A model generated the notes under the pieces. The model made no database searches and had not been told where the DNA came from. It saw nothing but the letters and a program-made list of their open reading frames with translations. This document shows, one piece after another, positions 34,296 through 43,029 of a DNA stretch of 64,000 nucleotides. Origin of the DNA: Streptomyces bathyalis (GTDB taxonomy: Bacteria > Actinomycetota > Actinomycetes > Streptomycetales > Streptomycetaceae). Every line of letters starts with the position of its first letter. Position 1 is the stretch's first letter. A program made the translations under genes and the position numbers. The stretch covers positions 1,860,001 through 1,924,000 of the forward strand of contig NZ_CP048882.1 of assembly GCF_015910445.1 (NCBI RefSeq), written 5' to 3'.

Positions 34296-35720
34296 TCAGA
34301 CGCCGGCGGGCACTCGTACGTCGGTCAGGTCGGCGGGCGAGGCCAGATGCCCCAGCACCGCCGTCGCCGCGGCGACCTGCGGCGAGACCAGGTGCGTGCG
34401 GCCGCCCTTGCCCTGCCTGCCCTCGAAGTTGCGGTTCGAGGTGGACGCGGCGCGCTCACCCGGCTTGAGCTGGTCGGGGTTCATCCCCAGGCACATCGAG
34501 CAGCCCGCGTGCCGCCATTCGGCCCCGGCCGCCGTGAAGATCTTGTCCAGGCCCTCTTCGACCGCCTGGAGCGAGACGCGCACCGAACCGGGCACGACCA
34601 GCATCCGGGTCCCGTCGGCGACCTGTCGCCCCTCGAGGACGGCCGCGGCCGAACGCAGGTCTTCGATACGGCCGTTGGTGCACGAGCCGACGAAGACGGT
34701 GTCCACGTCGACCTCGCGCAGCGGCTGTCCGGCGCTCAGCCCCATGTACTCCAGAGCCTTCTCGGCCGCCACCCTGGCGCCCTCGTCCTCGAAGGAGGCC
34801 GGGTCCGGCACGGACTCCGACAGCGGCGCACCCTGGCCCGGGTTCGTTCCCCAGGTCACGAACGGCGCCAACTCCCCGCCCTCGATGACGACCTCGTGGT
34901 CGAAGACCGCGTCCTCGTCCGTGCGCAGCGTCTTCCAGTACTCGACCGCGGCGTCCCAGTCGGCACCCTGCGGGGCGTGCTCGCGGCCCCGGACGTAGTC
35001 GAAGGTGGTTTCGTCGGGGGCGATCATCCCGGCGCGGGCGCCCGCCTCGATGGACATGTTGCAGATGGTCATCCGCGCCTCCATCGACAGCTTCTCGATG
35101 GCCTCGCCGCGGTATTCGATCACGTAGCCCTGGCCGCCGCCCGTGCCGATCCTGGCGATGATCGCGAGGATGAGGTCCTTCGCCGTGACGTCCTCGGGGA
35201 GTTCGCCGTTGACGGTGACCGCCATCGTGCGGAACGGGGCCATCGGCAGTGTCTGGGTTGCCAGTACGTGCTCGACCTGGCTGGTGCCGATGCCGAAGGC
35301 CAGCGCGCCGAAAGCGCCGTGGGTGGAGGTGTGCGAGTCGCCGCAGACCACCGTCGTTCCCGGCTGGGTCAGGCCGAGCTGGGGCCCCACGACGTGGACG
35401 ACGCCCTGCTCGACGTCGCCCAGCGGGTGCAGCCGTACGCCGAAGTCCGCGCAGTTCTTGCGCAGTGTCTCCAGCTGCGTGCGGGAGACCGGGTCGGCGA
35501 CGGGCTTGTCGATGTCGATGGTGGGGGTGTTGTGGTCCTCGGTCGCGATGGTGAGGTCGGTGCGACGCACACGACGGCCGTCCTTGCGAAGGCCGTCGAA
35601 GGCCTGCGGGCTGGTCACCTCGTGCAGCAGGTGCAGGTCGATGAAGAGCAGATCCGGCTCGCCCTCGGCGCGCGTCACGACATGGTCGTCCCAGACCTTC
35701 TCCGCCAGTGTCCGTCCCAT
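34296..35720 (-). CDS. leuC: 3-isopropylmalate dehydratase large subunit
   Basis: Aconitase-family subunit carrying the 4Fe-4S cluster that isomerises 2- to 3-isopropylmalate. The 474-residue product shows [19 protein letters not shown], the first cluster Cys in [13 protein letters not shown], and the other two in [11 protein letters not shown]. The ATG at 35718-35720 with GGAGGG seven bases upstream gives the canonical start [13 protein letters not shown]. It is divergent from ndgR, whose product controls leuCD in streptomycetes. Confidence 0.96.
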   Translation of the reverse strand: MGRTLAEKVWDDHVVTRAEGEPDLLFIDLHLLHEVTSPQAFDGLRKDGRRVRRTDLTIATEDHNTPTIDIDKPVADPVSRTQLETLRKNCADFGVRLHPLGDVEQGVVHVVGPQLGLTQPGTTVVCGDSHTSTHGAFGALAFGIGTSQVEHVLATQTLPMAPFRTMAVTVNGELPEDVTAKDLILAIIARIGTGGGQGYVIEYRGEAIEKLSMEARMTICNMSIEAGARAGMIAPDETTFDYVRGREHAPQGADWDAAVEYWKTLRTDEDAVFDHEVVIEGGELAPFVTWGTNPGQGAPLSESVPDPASFEDEGARVAAEKALEYMGLSAGQPLREVDVDTVFVGSCTNGRIEDLRSAAAVLEGRQVADGTRMLVVPGSVRVSLQAVEEGLDKIFTAAGAEWRHAGCSMCLGMNPDQLKPGERAASTSNRNFEGRQGKGGRTHLVSPQVAAATAVLGHLASPADLTDVRVPAGV

Positions 35721-35867
35721 CGCTTTCCCTCCGGCCGGCCGCGTCGCCGGCCCACATGTCGAGATCCAATGGCTCACCCCGGCCGCGACGGTCCCGCGGG
35801 GATCCGGCCTTGGTGTGCTCCGCCACTCCAGGGTGGCGGGTGGCGCCGGAAAAGGAACTTGCGTTTC

Positions 35868-35887
35868 ATACTCTGAGACGCGAGTAT
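35868..35887. promoter_or_regulatory. Probable NdgR operator in the leuC-ndgR divergent region
   Basis: Perfect inverted repeat ATACTC (35868-35873) and GAGTAT (35882-35887) with 8 bases between, ending 6 bases before the ndgR ATG and 147 bases upstream of leuC. NdgR (AreB in S. clavuligerus) is known to bind this divergent region; that this repeat is the site is inferred from position and symmetry. Confidence 0.55.
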
Positions 35888-35893
35888 CGACGC

Positions 35894-36613
35894 ATGGACA
35901 ACTCTAGCGGCGTCGGCGTTCTCGACAAGGCGGCTCTGGTTCTGAGCGCCCTGGAGTCCGGTCCGGCCACCCTCGCCGGGCTGGTCGGGGCGACCGGCCT
36001 GGCACGTCCGACGGCACACAGACTCGCGGTGGCCCTGGAGCACCACCGCCTGGTCGCCCGGGACATACAGGGGCGCTTCATTCTCGGCCCGCGCCTCGGC
36101 GAACTCGCCGCCGCGGCGGGCGAGGACCGCCTTCTGGCCTCCGCCGGGCCCGTGCTCACGCACCTTCGCGACGTGACGGGCGAGAGCGCACAGCTCTACC
36201 GGCGCCAGGGCGACATGCGCATCTGCGTCGCCGCCGCCGAGCGGCTGTCCGGATTGCGGGACACGGTCCCGGTCGGGTCGACCCTGCCGATGAAGGCGGG
36301 TTCGGCCGCACAGATCCTCATGGCCTGGGAGGAGCCGGAGCGTCTTCACCGCGGCCTTCAGGGAGCACGCTTCACGGCGACGGCCCTCTCGGGCGTACGG
36401 CGCAGGGGCTGGGCCCAGTCCGTGGGTGAGCGCGAACCGGGTGTGGCCTCCGTCTCGGCGCCCGTTCGCGGCCCGTCGAACCGCGTCGTCGCCGCAGTGT
36501 CCGTCTCCGGGCCCATCGAGCGGCTGACCCGGCACCCCGGCCGCATGCACGCTCAGGCGATCGTCGACGCCGCCGCGCGGCTGAGCGAGTCGCTGCGCAG
36601 GACGACGGGCTGA
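35894..36613 (+). CDS. ndgR: IclR-family regulator NdgR
   Basis: Regulator of leucine and other amino acid genes and of antibiotic production in streptomycetes (NdgR/AreB). The 239-residue product has a winged helix-turn-helix at about 10-75 ([32 protein letters not shown]) and an IclR effector domain (about 85-235, with [20 protein letters not shown] and [20 protein letters not shown]). The ATG at 35894 is close to the operator-like repeat, which suggests autoregulation. There is no clear ribosome binding site, and a leaderless message is possible. The length agrees with known NdgR proteins. Confidence 0.93.
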   Translation: MDNSSGVGVLDKAALVLSALESGPATLAGLVGATGLARPTAHRLAVALEHHRLVARDIQGRFILGPRLGELAAAAGEDRLLASAGPVLTHLRDVTGESAQLYRRQGDMRICVAAAERLSGLRDTVPVGSTLPMKAGSAAQILMAWEEPERLHRGLQGARFTATALSGVRRRGWAQSVGEREPGVASVSAPVRGPSNRVVAAVSVSGPIERLTRHPGRMHAQAIVDAAARLSESLRRTTG

Positions 36614-36690
36614 GCGGCAGCACTTCTCCCCGACGCCGCACACCCCTCTGCCGTAAGCGCTACGCGCCGATCACGCCCCGCCTTCCCGCA

Positions 36691-37188
36691 TCACACGTCG
36701 GCCCTGCCGGACGACATCCGCTCCGCTGCGCGCTCGCCGCGCCTGCCGACCGGTTCGGTTCCGTGCGCCGCTCCCAGACCGTATGGCGGAATGTTCACGT
36801 AGGCCGACTCGTAGCGGCCCGCCGGCACCACGTAGGTCTCGTGCCAGATCCCCACGCGCGCACCGCCGTTGCGTGCCTTGCGGTTGTACGCCGCCCACGC
36901 CGGCCGATGCTCCTTGTCCGCGGCCGAGGCGTACGCGAACAGCTTCTCCTCGGACTCCCAGTACTGCACCACGCTGATGTCGCGGAGCCCGCCGAGCTGA
37001 ACACGGAAGCCCAGCAGGCCACTTGAGGCGTCCTTCGAGAGCTCCTTCAGCATGCGCGGCATCGCCGCGAAGACGGGCAGCCAACTGCGCAGCGCCCGAA
37101 GCTTGTTGATGCGCATCCCGATCAGGAACACGACGACGTCGCCCCGGGCGGCGGCCGTCATCCGTCCCTCCGGCACCTTCCCTGCCAT
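36691..37188 (-). CDS. DUF4188-type protein
   Basis: A 165-residue protein (MAGKVPEGRMTAAARGDVVV FLIGMRINKL ... ISVVQYWESEEKLFAYA ... HRPAWAAYNRKAR ... GIWHETYVVPAGRYESAYVN) of the DUF4188 family, which looks like a haem-degrading/monooxygenase ferredoxin-like fold. No function is established. The ATG at 37186-37188 has GGAG eight bases upstream. It is divergent from a MerR regulator and separated from it by a perfect palindrome, so it is probably that regulator's target. Confidence 0.8.
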   Translation of the reverse strand: MAGKVPEGRMTAAARGDVVVFLIGMRINKLRALRSWLPVFAAMPRMLKELSKDASSGLLGFRVQLGGLRDISVVQYWESEEKLFAYASAADKEHRPAWAAYNRKARNGGARVGIWHETYVVPAGRYESAYVNIPPYGLGAAHGTEPVGRRGERAAERMSSGRADV

Positions 37189-37215
37189 GGCGCACACTCC
37201 CGCCCGTAGTTGGAT

Positions 37216-37247
37216 AGCGGCACTATCCACTATAGGATAGTGCCGCT
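37216..37247. promoter_or_regulatory. Perfect 13-bp palindromic operator between DUF4188 and merR genes
   Basis: AGCGGCACTATCC (37216-37228) and GGATAGTGCCGCT (37235-37247) are perfect inverted repeats around ACTATA. A further GGATAG at 37212-37217 makes a second, overlapping repeat with CTATCC at 37223-37228. It is the only strongly symmetrical site in this 115-base divergent region and suits a dimeric MerR protein. Confidence 0.7.
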
Positions 37248-37303
37248 CTCCAAGAAGAAGCGCAAGTGGAAATCGACGGCTCGACGGGACGGGACGGCAC
37301 ACG

Positions 37304-37951
37304 ATGCGTCTGGCGGAACTGAGTGAACGCAGCGGGATCAGCTCCGCGACGGTCAAGTACTACCTGCGCGAGGGGCTGCTTCCGCCGGGCCGCCGGGTCT
37401 CGGCGACGCAGGCGGAGTACGAGGAGTCGCACCTGCGGCGGCTCGGCCTCATCCGCGCCCTCACCCAGGTCGGCCGGCTCCCCGTGGCGACGGCCCGCGA
37501 GGTTCTGGCCTGCGTCGACGACAGTTCGCTGGACCAGCACAGCCGCATCGGGGCTGCCGTGTGGGCGCTCCCCCACGGTGACCGGCCCGCGCCCGGCGAC
37601 CCGGAGGCAGCGGCCGCGGAACGCACCGCCCAGGCCCTGCTCGAGGACCTCGACTGGAACTTCTCGCAGTCCGCCGCGTCCGCGTCCCCCGCGTACCGGA
37701 TGCTGGTGGGAGCGATCGCCGCCCTGCGGCACCTCGGCTACCCGTGCGGCGCGGAGAACCTGCTGCCGTACGCGCGGGCAGCCGCTCAGGTGGCGACGAG
37801 CGACCTGGATCTCGTGGCCGGCTACGGCGACGCGGAGGAGCAGATCGAGGCCGCCGTGGCCTGCACGGTGCTCTACGAACCGGTGCTGCTCAGCCTGCGG
37901 CGGCTCGCGGAGGCCGAGGAGTCCAACAGACGCTTCAACGCGGAGGGTTGA
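37304..37951 (+). CDS. MerR-family transcriptional regulator
   Basis: A 215-residue regulator with an N-terminal MerR winged helix (RLAELSERSGISSATVKYYL REGLLPPGRR, about 2-32), a LIRALTQVGRLPVATAREVL second helix region, and an unusual, long Ala-rich C-terminal effector domain (about 90-215) without a metal-binding Cys cluster. It is therefore not a classic metal sensor. The ATG lacks a strong ribosome binding site. It is divergent from the DUF4188 gene and ends at a good hairpin terminator. The ligand is unknown. Confidence 0.88.
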   Translation: MRLAELSERSGISSATVKYYLREGLLPPGRRVSATQAEYEESHLRRLGLIRALTQVGRLPVATAREVLACVDDSSLDQHSRIGAAVWALPHGDRPAPGDPEAAAAERTAQALLEDLDWNFSQSAASASPAYRMLVGAIAALRHLGYPCGAENLLPYARAAAQVATSDLDLVAGYGDAEEQIEAAVACTVLYEPVLLSLRRLAEAEESNRRFNAEG

Positions 37952-37969
37952 GAGGCCGCTCACACGGAA

Positions 37970-37997
37970 GAAGCCCTCCGCGAGCGCGGAGGGCTTC
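37970..37997 (+). terminator. Terminator after the merR gene
   Basis: Perfect 12-base-pair stem (37970-37981 with 37986-37997) with loop GAGC, 18 bases after the merR stop and just before the 3' end of the first converging tRNA gene, so it probably serves both sides. Confidence 0.75.
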
Positions 37998-38006
37998 TCG
38001 ATCGAG

Positions 38007-38079
38007 TACCCCCGACCGGATTCGAACCGGCGCTACCGCCTTGAGAGGGCGGCGTGCTAGGCCGCTACACAACGGGGGC
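38007..38079 (-). tRNA. tRNA-Glu (CTC)
   Basis: A 73-base cloverleaf on the minus strand: acceptor GCCCCCG with CGGGGGT (first pair G-U), D arm, anticodon stem CCGCC with loop holding CTC, and T loop TTCGAAT. No CCA is encoded. It is identical in sequence to the copy at 38110-38182. Confidence 0.93.
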
Positions 38080-38109
38080 CCTGCTAAGCCGGTGATCGCC
38101 ACCGGCCCG

Positions 38110-38182
38110 TACCCCCGACCGGATTCGAACCGGCGCTACCGCCTTGAGAGGGCGGCGTGCTAGGCCGCTACACAACGGGGGC
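38110..38182 (-). tRNA. tRNA-Glu (CTC), second identical copy
   Basis: Same 73-base cloverleaf as the gene at 38007-38079, 30 bases upstream of it in transcription, so both are probably cut from one precursor together with the tRNA-Gln. Confidence 0.93.
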
Positions 38183-38230
38183 CTCGATCTTGTGAATTGC
38201 GCCTGTGAAGTGCGCCGATACAAGATCGCG

Positions 38231-38302
38231 CTGGGCTACCAGGACTCGAACCTAGACTAACTGAACCAGAATCAGTCGTGCTGCCAATTACACCATAGCC
38301 CA
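38231..38302 (-). tRNA. tRNA-Gln (CTG)
   Basis: A 72-base cloverleaf on the minus strand: acceptor TGGGCTA with TAGCCCA and discriminator G, anticodon stem ACTGA/TCAGT enclosing CTG, and T loop TTCGAGT. No CCA is encoded. It is first in the Gln-Glu-Glu tRNA cluster. Confidence 0.93.
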
Positions 38303-38862
38303 CCAAAACGCAACCCCCAGCAGCGTTCTGCCTGATGGGGATCTTGTCCGAGTGACCGCCTTCCGGTCGGGCCTCTCGGCTCCGTCCCGTTCGGCGACAG
38401 GAAGAACAGTACCCGATCGACGACGGCGCTCCAAAACGGGTTCCCAGGCAGTACGGGTTCCCTCCTCGCCCGGCGGAAGGCACCACCCGAAGGCCGTCGC
38501 GGCGGTCAACCACGCAACAGGTGGGGACCGCCGGGCAGGCCTCCGTGCGATCTTGTGAGAGCCGGACCACGGGCCGCGGAGCCGACCGTCCGTGCGGCGC
38601 CAGGACATCCCCGGGCGCGGAGGCGGTCCCGGCGCCGTGGCCGCCGTGTCGTGCCGCGACTGGTGTCAACCACGCAGCGACCCCGCTCACGGCACCTCCC
38701 CCCAACTCCTCCCTGGGACTTGGGGGTTCCCTCCCGCCGGAGGGGCCTGCCGACGGGCTGGTCACACATATCGCCGTCCCGAACTGGACATTCCGGTCGG
38801 AGGATTGAGGGCCCGAGGAGACCACTTCCCTTGCCCGAGCGCCCACATGGGCCCTTCCGAGG
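38303..38862. other. Intergenic region upstream of the tRNA cluster
   Basis: About 560 bases between the MarR-GNAT gene and the tRNAs, both on the minus strand. It must contain the tRNA promoter, probably in the AT-richer stretch at 38310-38420. Open frames across it have no conserved features and poor starts, and I see no further gene or clear tRNA. Confidence 0.5.
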
Positions 38863-39783
38863 TCAGGAATCTCCGTCGGCTGCGGCTGCGGCTGCGGTGC
38901 CGGTGATGCGCTTCTCGAACCAGTGGTGCGCGTAGGGCTCGTCGTTGAAGGCTGCGACCTCCTCGAAGCCGAAGGACCGGTACAGGCCGATCGCGGCGGT
39001 CAGCGCCGTGTTGGTGTCCAGGCGCAGGGCGTCGAAGCCGTGCTGTGCGGCACGCGCCTCCAACTCGGCCAGGAAGCGGCGGGCCAGGCCGAGGCCGCGG
39101 GCACGGGGCGCGACCCACATGCGCTTGATCTCGGCCGCGGTGCCTGCGGGGAGCTTCAACCCGGCGCAGCCGACGGGCTCGCCCTGAAGCCGGGCGACCA
39201 GGAACAGGCCGCTCGGAGGCCGGAGTTCACCGGCGTCGGGCAGCAGGCTCCGCGCCGGGTCGAAACCCGTGTCGAAGCGCTCCTGGAGCTCGGTGAAGTA
39301 GCCCTGCAGGCAGTGCCGGGCGTCGTGGTGGTCCGGGTCGACGACGTCCAGGGTCACCGTCCCGGCGGTCAGCAGCCGGTCGACCTCGGCCATGGCCTCC
39401 ACCAGCCGTACCCGCTGCGCGCTGTTGAGCGGCTCCAGCATGGAGCCGGCCAGTTCGTCGCTGCGGTCGTCGAGCACGGCGCGTTCGGCGCGGCCGGTGG
39501 CCGTGAGCCGGACTGTGCGCACCCGCCTGTCCCGCGGCTGCGGCTCCACCGTCACCAGCCCGGCGGCCTCCAGCGAGCGCAGCAGCCGGCTGATGTAGCC
39601 GGAGTCGAGCCCGAGGCGCTCGCGCAGCCGCCGCACGTCCTGCCCCTGGTCGCCGATCTCCCAGAGCAGGCGGGCCTCGCCGATGGGCCTGTCGCGGCCC
39701 AGGTAGTGGTCGTAGAGCACGCCCACGCGTTCGGTGACGGTGCGGTTGAACCGCCGCACCTGATCGATCTGCACATCAGCCAT
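38863..39783 (-). CDS. MarR-GNAT fusion protein
   Basis: A 306-residue two-domain protein. Residues about 1-145 are a MarR winged-helix domain (RLRERLGLDSGYISRLLRSL with wing VTVEPQPRDRRVRTVRLTATG). About 150-295 is a GNAT acetyltransferase with the acetyl-CoA loop VAPRARGLGLARRFLAELEA and a C-terminal ALYRSFGF-like strand (GLYRSFGFEEV). Fusions of this kind are widespread in actinobacteria; substrates are mostly unknown. The ATG at 39781-39783 lies inside a perfect 26-base palindrome, with TAGAGT six bases upstream, so the transcript is probably leaderless and self-regulated. The C terminus is an Ala-rich tail. Confidence 0.9.
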   Translation of the reverse strand: MADVQIDQVRRFNRTVTERVGVLYDHYLGRDRPIGEARLLWEIGDQGQDVRRLRERLGLDSGYISRLLRSLEAAGLVTVEPQPRDRRVRTVRLTATGRAERAVLDDRSDELAGSMLEPLNSAQRVRLVEAMAEVDRLLTAGTVTLDVVDPDHHDARHCLQGYFTELQERFDTGFDPARSLLPDAGELRPPSGLFLVARLQGEPVGCAGLKLPAGTAAEIKRMWVAPRARGLGLARRFLAELEARAAQHGFDALRLDTNTALTAAIGLYRSFGFEEVAAFNDEPYAHHWFEKRITGTAAAAAADGDS

Positions 39784-39806
39784 TCTCTGACTCTAGTCAG
39801 AGAATG
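39781..39806. promoter_or_regulatory. Perfect palindrome over the MarR-GNAT start codon
   Basis: CATTCTCTGACT (39781-39792) and AGTCAGAGAATG (39795-39806) are perfect 12-base inverted repeats separated by two bases. The minus-strand ATG is the first three bases, and the -10-like TAGAGT lies within the palindrome, so a bound repressor would cover the promoter and start. Confidence 0.75.
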
Positions 39807-39857
39807 GCTTTCAGGGCCAGGGTCGGCGGTCACCGCGCAGCTCACATCGCAGGGAGC

Positions 39858-41405
39858 TCAGCCGTCCTGCTGTGCCGCCACCTTCTCCAGCGCCGCGTCC
39901 ACGCGCGCCAACGTCCGCTCGCGGCCCAGGACTTCGAGGGACTCGAAGAGCGGGAGGCCCACCGTGCGGCCCGTGACCGCGACGCGTACCGGGGCCTGGG
40001 CCTTGCCGAGCTTGAGGCCGTGCTCCTCGCCGGCGGCCAGCACGGCCTCCTTGAGGGCCTCAGCCTTCCAGTCGGCGTCGGCGAGCTTCGTACGGGCGGT
40101 GCGCAGCACGTCCTCGGCGCCGGGCTTCATCGCCTTCGCCCAGGACGCCTCGTCCTCCACGGGCTCGTCGAGGAAGAGGAAGTCGACGTTGGCGGTGATG
40201 TCGGAGAGGACCGTCAGCCGCGTCTGGGCAAGGGGGGCCAGCTCCTCGAAGGCCGCGCGGTCGAAGGACTCCTCGCGCCACGGCGCGAAGGGGGCGTGCA
40301 GCCATGGCTCGCAGGCCGAGATGAAGTCCCCGGGCGGCATCTCGCGCAGATGTGTGGCGTTGATGGCCTCGCACTTCTTCAGGTCGAAGCGGGCCGGGTT
40401 GGCGTTGACGTCGGAGATCTCGAAGGCGGCGATCATCTCGTCCAGCGAGAAGATGTCGCGGTCCTCGGCGATCGACCAGCCCAGCAGCGCAAGGTAGTTG
40501 AGCAGGCCCTGCGGCAGGAAGCCGCGCTCGCGGTAGAGGTTGAGGGATGCCTGCGGGTCGCGCTTGGAGAGCTTCTTGTTGCCCTCGCCCATGACGTACG
40601 GGAGATGACCGAAGGCCGGGATCGTGCCGGCGCCGACGCCGAGCTCCGCGAGTGCGCGGTAGAGGGCGATCTGGCGCGGGGTGGACGAGAGCAGGTCCTC
40701 GCCGCGCAGAACGTGCGTGATCTCCATCAGCGCGTCGTCGACCGGGTTGACCAGCGTGTAGAGCGGGGCTCCGTTGGCGCGGACGATGCCGTAGTCCGTG
40801 ACGTTCTCGGGTGAGAACGTCAGCTCTCCGCGCACCAGGTCGGTGAAGGTGATCGGCTCGTCCGGCATGCGGAAGCGCACGATGTGCGTGCGCCCTTCGG
40901 CCTCGTACGCGGCGATCTGCTCGGCGGTCAGCTCGCGGCACTTGCCGTCGTAACCGGACGGCCTGCCGGCCTTGCGGGCCGCCTCACGGCGCGCGTCCAG
41001 TTCCTCGGCGGTGCAGTAGCAGGGGTAGGCGAAGCCGCCCTCCTGGAGCCTGGCCGCGACGTCGGCGTAGATCTCGGTGCGCTGCGACTGGCGGTACGGG
41101 CCGTGCGGGCCGCCGCTTCCGCCGGAGGCGGCGTCGAAGGCCGTGGGCCCCTCGTCCCAGTCGAGGCCGAGCCAGCGCATGGCGTCCAGCAGCTGCTCGT
41201 ACGACTCCTCCGTGTCACGGGCCGCGTCGGTGTCCTCGATGCGGAAGACGAGCGTTCCGCCGTGGTGCCGGGCGAACGCCCAGTTGAACAGGGCGGTCCG
41301 GATGAGGCCGACGTGGGGGTTGCCCGTCGGTGAGGGGCAGAACCGTACGCGTACGTCCTTCGTGACGTCCGTGGACGGGGATGCGGGCGCGGTCGCGTCA
41401 GTCAC
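39858..41405 (-). CDS. gltX: Glutamyl-tRNA synthetase
   Basis: Class I synthetase that in actinobacteria charges both tRNA-Glu and, mischarging for later amidation by GatCAB, tRNA-Gln. The 515-residue product has the HIGH-equivalent [61 protein letters not shown] and the KMSKS-equivalent KKLSKRD. A 16-residue Ala/Ser/Thr-rich N-terminal extension precedes the core. The GTG at 41403-41405 overlaps the last codons of the FAH-family gene by eight bases and is preceded by AAGGTGG, so the two are coupled. Genes for tRNA-Glu and tRNA-Gln lie 1.6 kb downstream. Confidence 0.95.
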   Translation of the reverse strand: MTDATAPASPSTDVTKDVRVRFCPSPTGNPHVGLIRTALFNWAFARHHGGTLVFRIEDTDAARDTEESYEQLLDAMRWLGLDWDEGPTAFDAASGGSGGPHGPYRQSQRTEIYADVAARLQEGGFAYPCYCTAEELDARREAARKAGRPSGYDGKCRELTAEQIAAYEAEGRTHIVRFRMPDEPITFTDLVRGELTFSPENVTDYGIVRANGAPLYTLVNPVDDALMEITHVLRGEDLLSSTPRQIALYRALAELGVGAGTIPAFGHLPYVMGEGNKKLSKRDPQASLNLYRERGFLPQGLLNYLALLGWSIAEDRDIFSLDEMIAAFEISDVNANPARFDLKKCEAINATHLREMPPGDFISACEPWLHAPFAPWREESFDRAAFEELAPLAQTRLTVLSDITANVDFLFLDEPVEDEASWAKAMKPGAEDVLRTARTKLADADWKAEALKEAVLAAGEEHGLKLGKAQAPVRVAVTGRTVGLPLFESLEVLGRERTLARVDAALEKVAAQQDG

Positions 41406-42180
41406 GCTTGACCACCTTGTTGGTGAGAGTGCCGATGCCTTCGATGGTGACGGCGACCTCGTCGCCGATGGTGAGCGGGCCGACGCCCGCCGGGGTTCCG
41501 GTGAGGATGACGTCACCCGGAAGGAGCGTCATGGCCTCCGTGATGTGGACGACCAGGTCCTCGACGGAGCGGATCATCTCGCTCGTGCGCCCGAGCTGTC
41601 GCTGCTCGCCGTTGACCGTGCACATCACGCCGAGGTCGGAGGCGTCCAGCTCGGTCTCGACCCAGGGGCCGAGCGGGCAGGATGTGTCGAAGCCCTTGGC
41701 GCGTGCCCACTGCAACTCGCTGCGCTGGATGTCCCGGGCGGTGATGTCGTTGCCGCAGGTGTAGCCGAGGATCACGTCCTTGACGCGCTCGCGGGGCACG
41801 TCCTTGCACAACCGGCCGATGACGACGGCCAGTTCGGCCTCGTAGTGCACCTCCGAGGAGAAGGAGGGGTACGTCACCGGGTCGTGCGGGCCGCACACGG
41901 AGGTGGACGGCTTGAAGAAGACGACCGGAGCGTCGGGGACCTCGTTGCCCAACTCCTTGGCGTGCTCGGCGTAGTTGCGGCCGATCGCGACGACCTTGTT
42001 GGGCAGTACGGGCGGCAGCAGCCGGACCTTGTCCAGGGGGAGCTTCTGGCCCGAGCGCTCGAACTCCGCAAAGGGATGGCCCTTGATGATGTCGAGCACG
42101 GGGCCGCCTTCGGTCTGCGCGTCCCCTTCCACGACACCGAAGGCGACGTTGCCGTCGAGGGAGAATCTTGCGATGCGCAC
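41398..42180 (-). CDS. Fumarylacetoacetate hydrolase-family enzyme
   Basis: A 260-residue protein of the FAH family, which hydrolyses or decarboxylates acylpyruvates and related diketo acids. It has the usual small N-terminal domain ([19 protein letters not shown]), then [28 protein letters not shown], the metal ligands in [27 protein letters not shown] and the closing [15 protein letters not shown]. The GTG at 42178-42180 follows AAGGGCAG. The gene overlaps gltX, an arrangement conserved in streptomycetes whose meaning is not known. The substrate is undetermined. Confidence 0.9.
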   Translation of the reverse strand: MRIARFSLDGNVAFGVVEGDAQTEGGPVLDIIKGHPFAEFERSGQKLPLDKVRLLPPVLPNKVVAIGRNYAEHAKELGNEVPDAPVVFFKPSTSVCGPHDPVTYPSFSSEVHYEAELAVVIGRLCKDVPRERVKDVILGYTCGNDITARDIQRSELQWARAKGFDTSCPLGPWVETELDASDLGVMCTVNGEQRQLGRTSEMIRSVEDLVVHITEAMTLLPGDVILTGTPAGVGPLTIGDEVAVTIEGIGTLTNKVVKRD

Positions 42181-42372
42181 GGGTTGGGGCTGCCCTTCAG
42201 ACGTGGCCGGACGGGGTGACGACGCTCCAGCGTATTCCACACCGCCGGGTGGGCCGCTCCCCCACCCTCCCCGCCGCTTCCGCGCCCGCGTGCGGCGGTG
42301 TCCGCCCGGCACGGGCAGCCTTCCGCGCAGCGTTGCGCGCGGGGCCGCGGACGACGGTTCAGCAACGACGAA

Positions 42373-42394
42373 GAGCCGGACCGAGGTCCGGCTC
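42373..42394 (-). terminator. Conservon 1 terminator
   Basis: Perfect 10-base-pair stem (42373-42382 with 42385-42394), 51 bases after the cvnD1 stop codon on the minus strand and followed there by TTCGTCGTTG. Confidence 0.65.
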
Positions 42395-42444
42395 CTTCAT
42401 CGTGCGGGGGCGCCGGCCCTGGGGCCGTGCGCCAGGTGTGCGCT

Positions 42445-43029
42445 CTAGCGCAGGCGTGCCATCAGCGCGTGCTCGACGAGCGTGATCAACGCGCTCTTCG
42501 CGTCCGCGCGGTGGCGCGCGTCCGTCGTGATGATGGGGGCGTCGGGCCCGATCTGAAGGGCCTCGCGGACCTCCTCCGGCGTGTAGGGCTGATGCCCGTC
42601 GAAGCCGTTCAGGGCGATCACGAAGGGGAGGCCTGAGTTCTCGAAGTAGTCCACTGCCGGGAAGCAGTCCGCGAGCCGGCGCGTGTCGACGAGGACGACC
42701 GCGCCGATCGCACCGCGGACCAGGTCGTCCCACATGAACCAGAAGCGGTCCTGACCGGGCGTACCGAAGAGGTACAGGATCAGGTCCTGGTCCAGGGTGA
42801 TACGGCCGAAGTCCATGGCCACCGTCGTGGTGGTCTTGTCCGCGGTGTGAGACAGGTCGTCGATACCGGCCGACGCCGAAGTCATCACGGCTTCCGTGCG
42901 CAGCGGATTGATCTCCGACACGGCACCGACGAAGGTCGTCTTGCCCACACCGAAACCGCCAGCAACCACGATCTTCGCGGAGGTGGTGGAACGGGCAGCA
43001 GCGCCGCCGCTAGAGCTTCCGAAGTCCAC
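42445..43029 (-). CDS. cvnD: Conservon GTPase CvnD (first copy)
   Basis: Small Ras/Arf-like GTPase of 194 residues that works with CvnA, B and C in a membrane-associated complex likened to eukaryotic G-protein signalling. It shows AGGFGVGKTTFVGAVSEI (P-loop, about 22-39), FGTPGQDRFWFMWDDLVRGA as switch II, and LNGFD where classic GTPases have NKxD. The GTG at 43027-43029 follows AAGGG and overlaps the end of cvnC by 20 bases, exactly as in the second conservon. The protein is about 90% identical by eye to the CvnD at 47793-48413. Confidence 0.93.
   Translation of the reverse strand: MDFGSSSGGAAARSTTSAKIVVAGGFGVGKTTFVGAVSEINPLRTEAVMTSASAGIDDLSHTADKTTTTVAMDFGRITLDQDLILYLFGTPGQDRFWFMWDDLVRGAIGAVVLVDTRRLADCFPAVDYFENSGLPFVIALNGFDGHQPYTPEEVREALQIGPDAPIITTDARHRADAKSALITLVEHALMARLR

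Noticed and set aside
38160..38846. 228-residue frame upstream of the tRNA cluster
   Set aside because: It runs through the tRNA-Gln gene and part of a tRNA-Glu gene, has no ribosome binding site and no recognisable domain.
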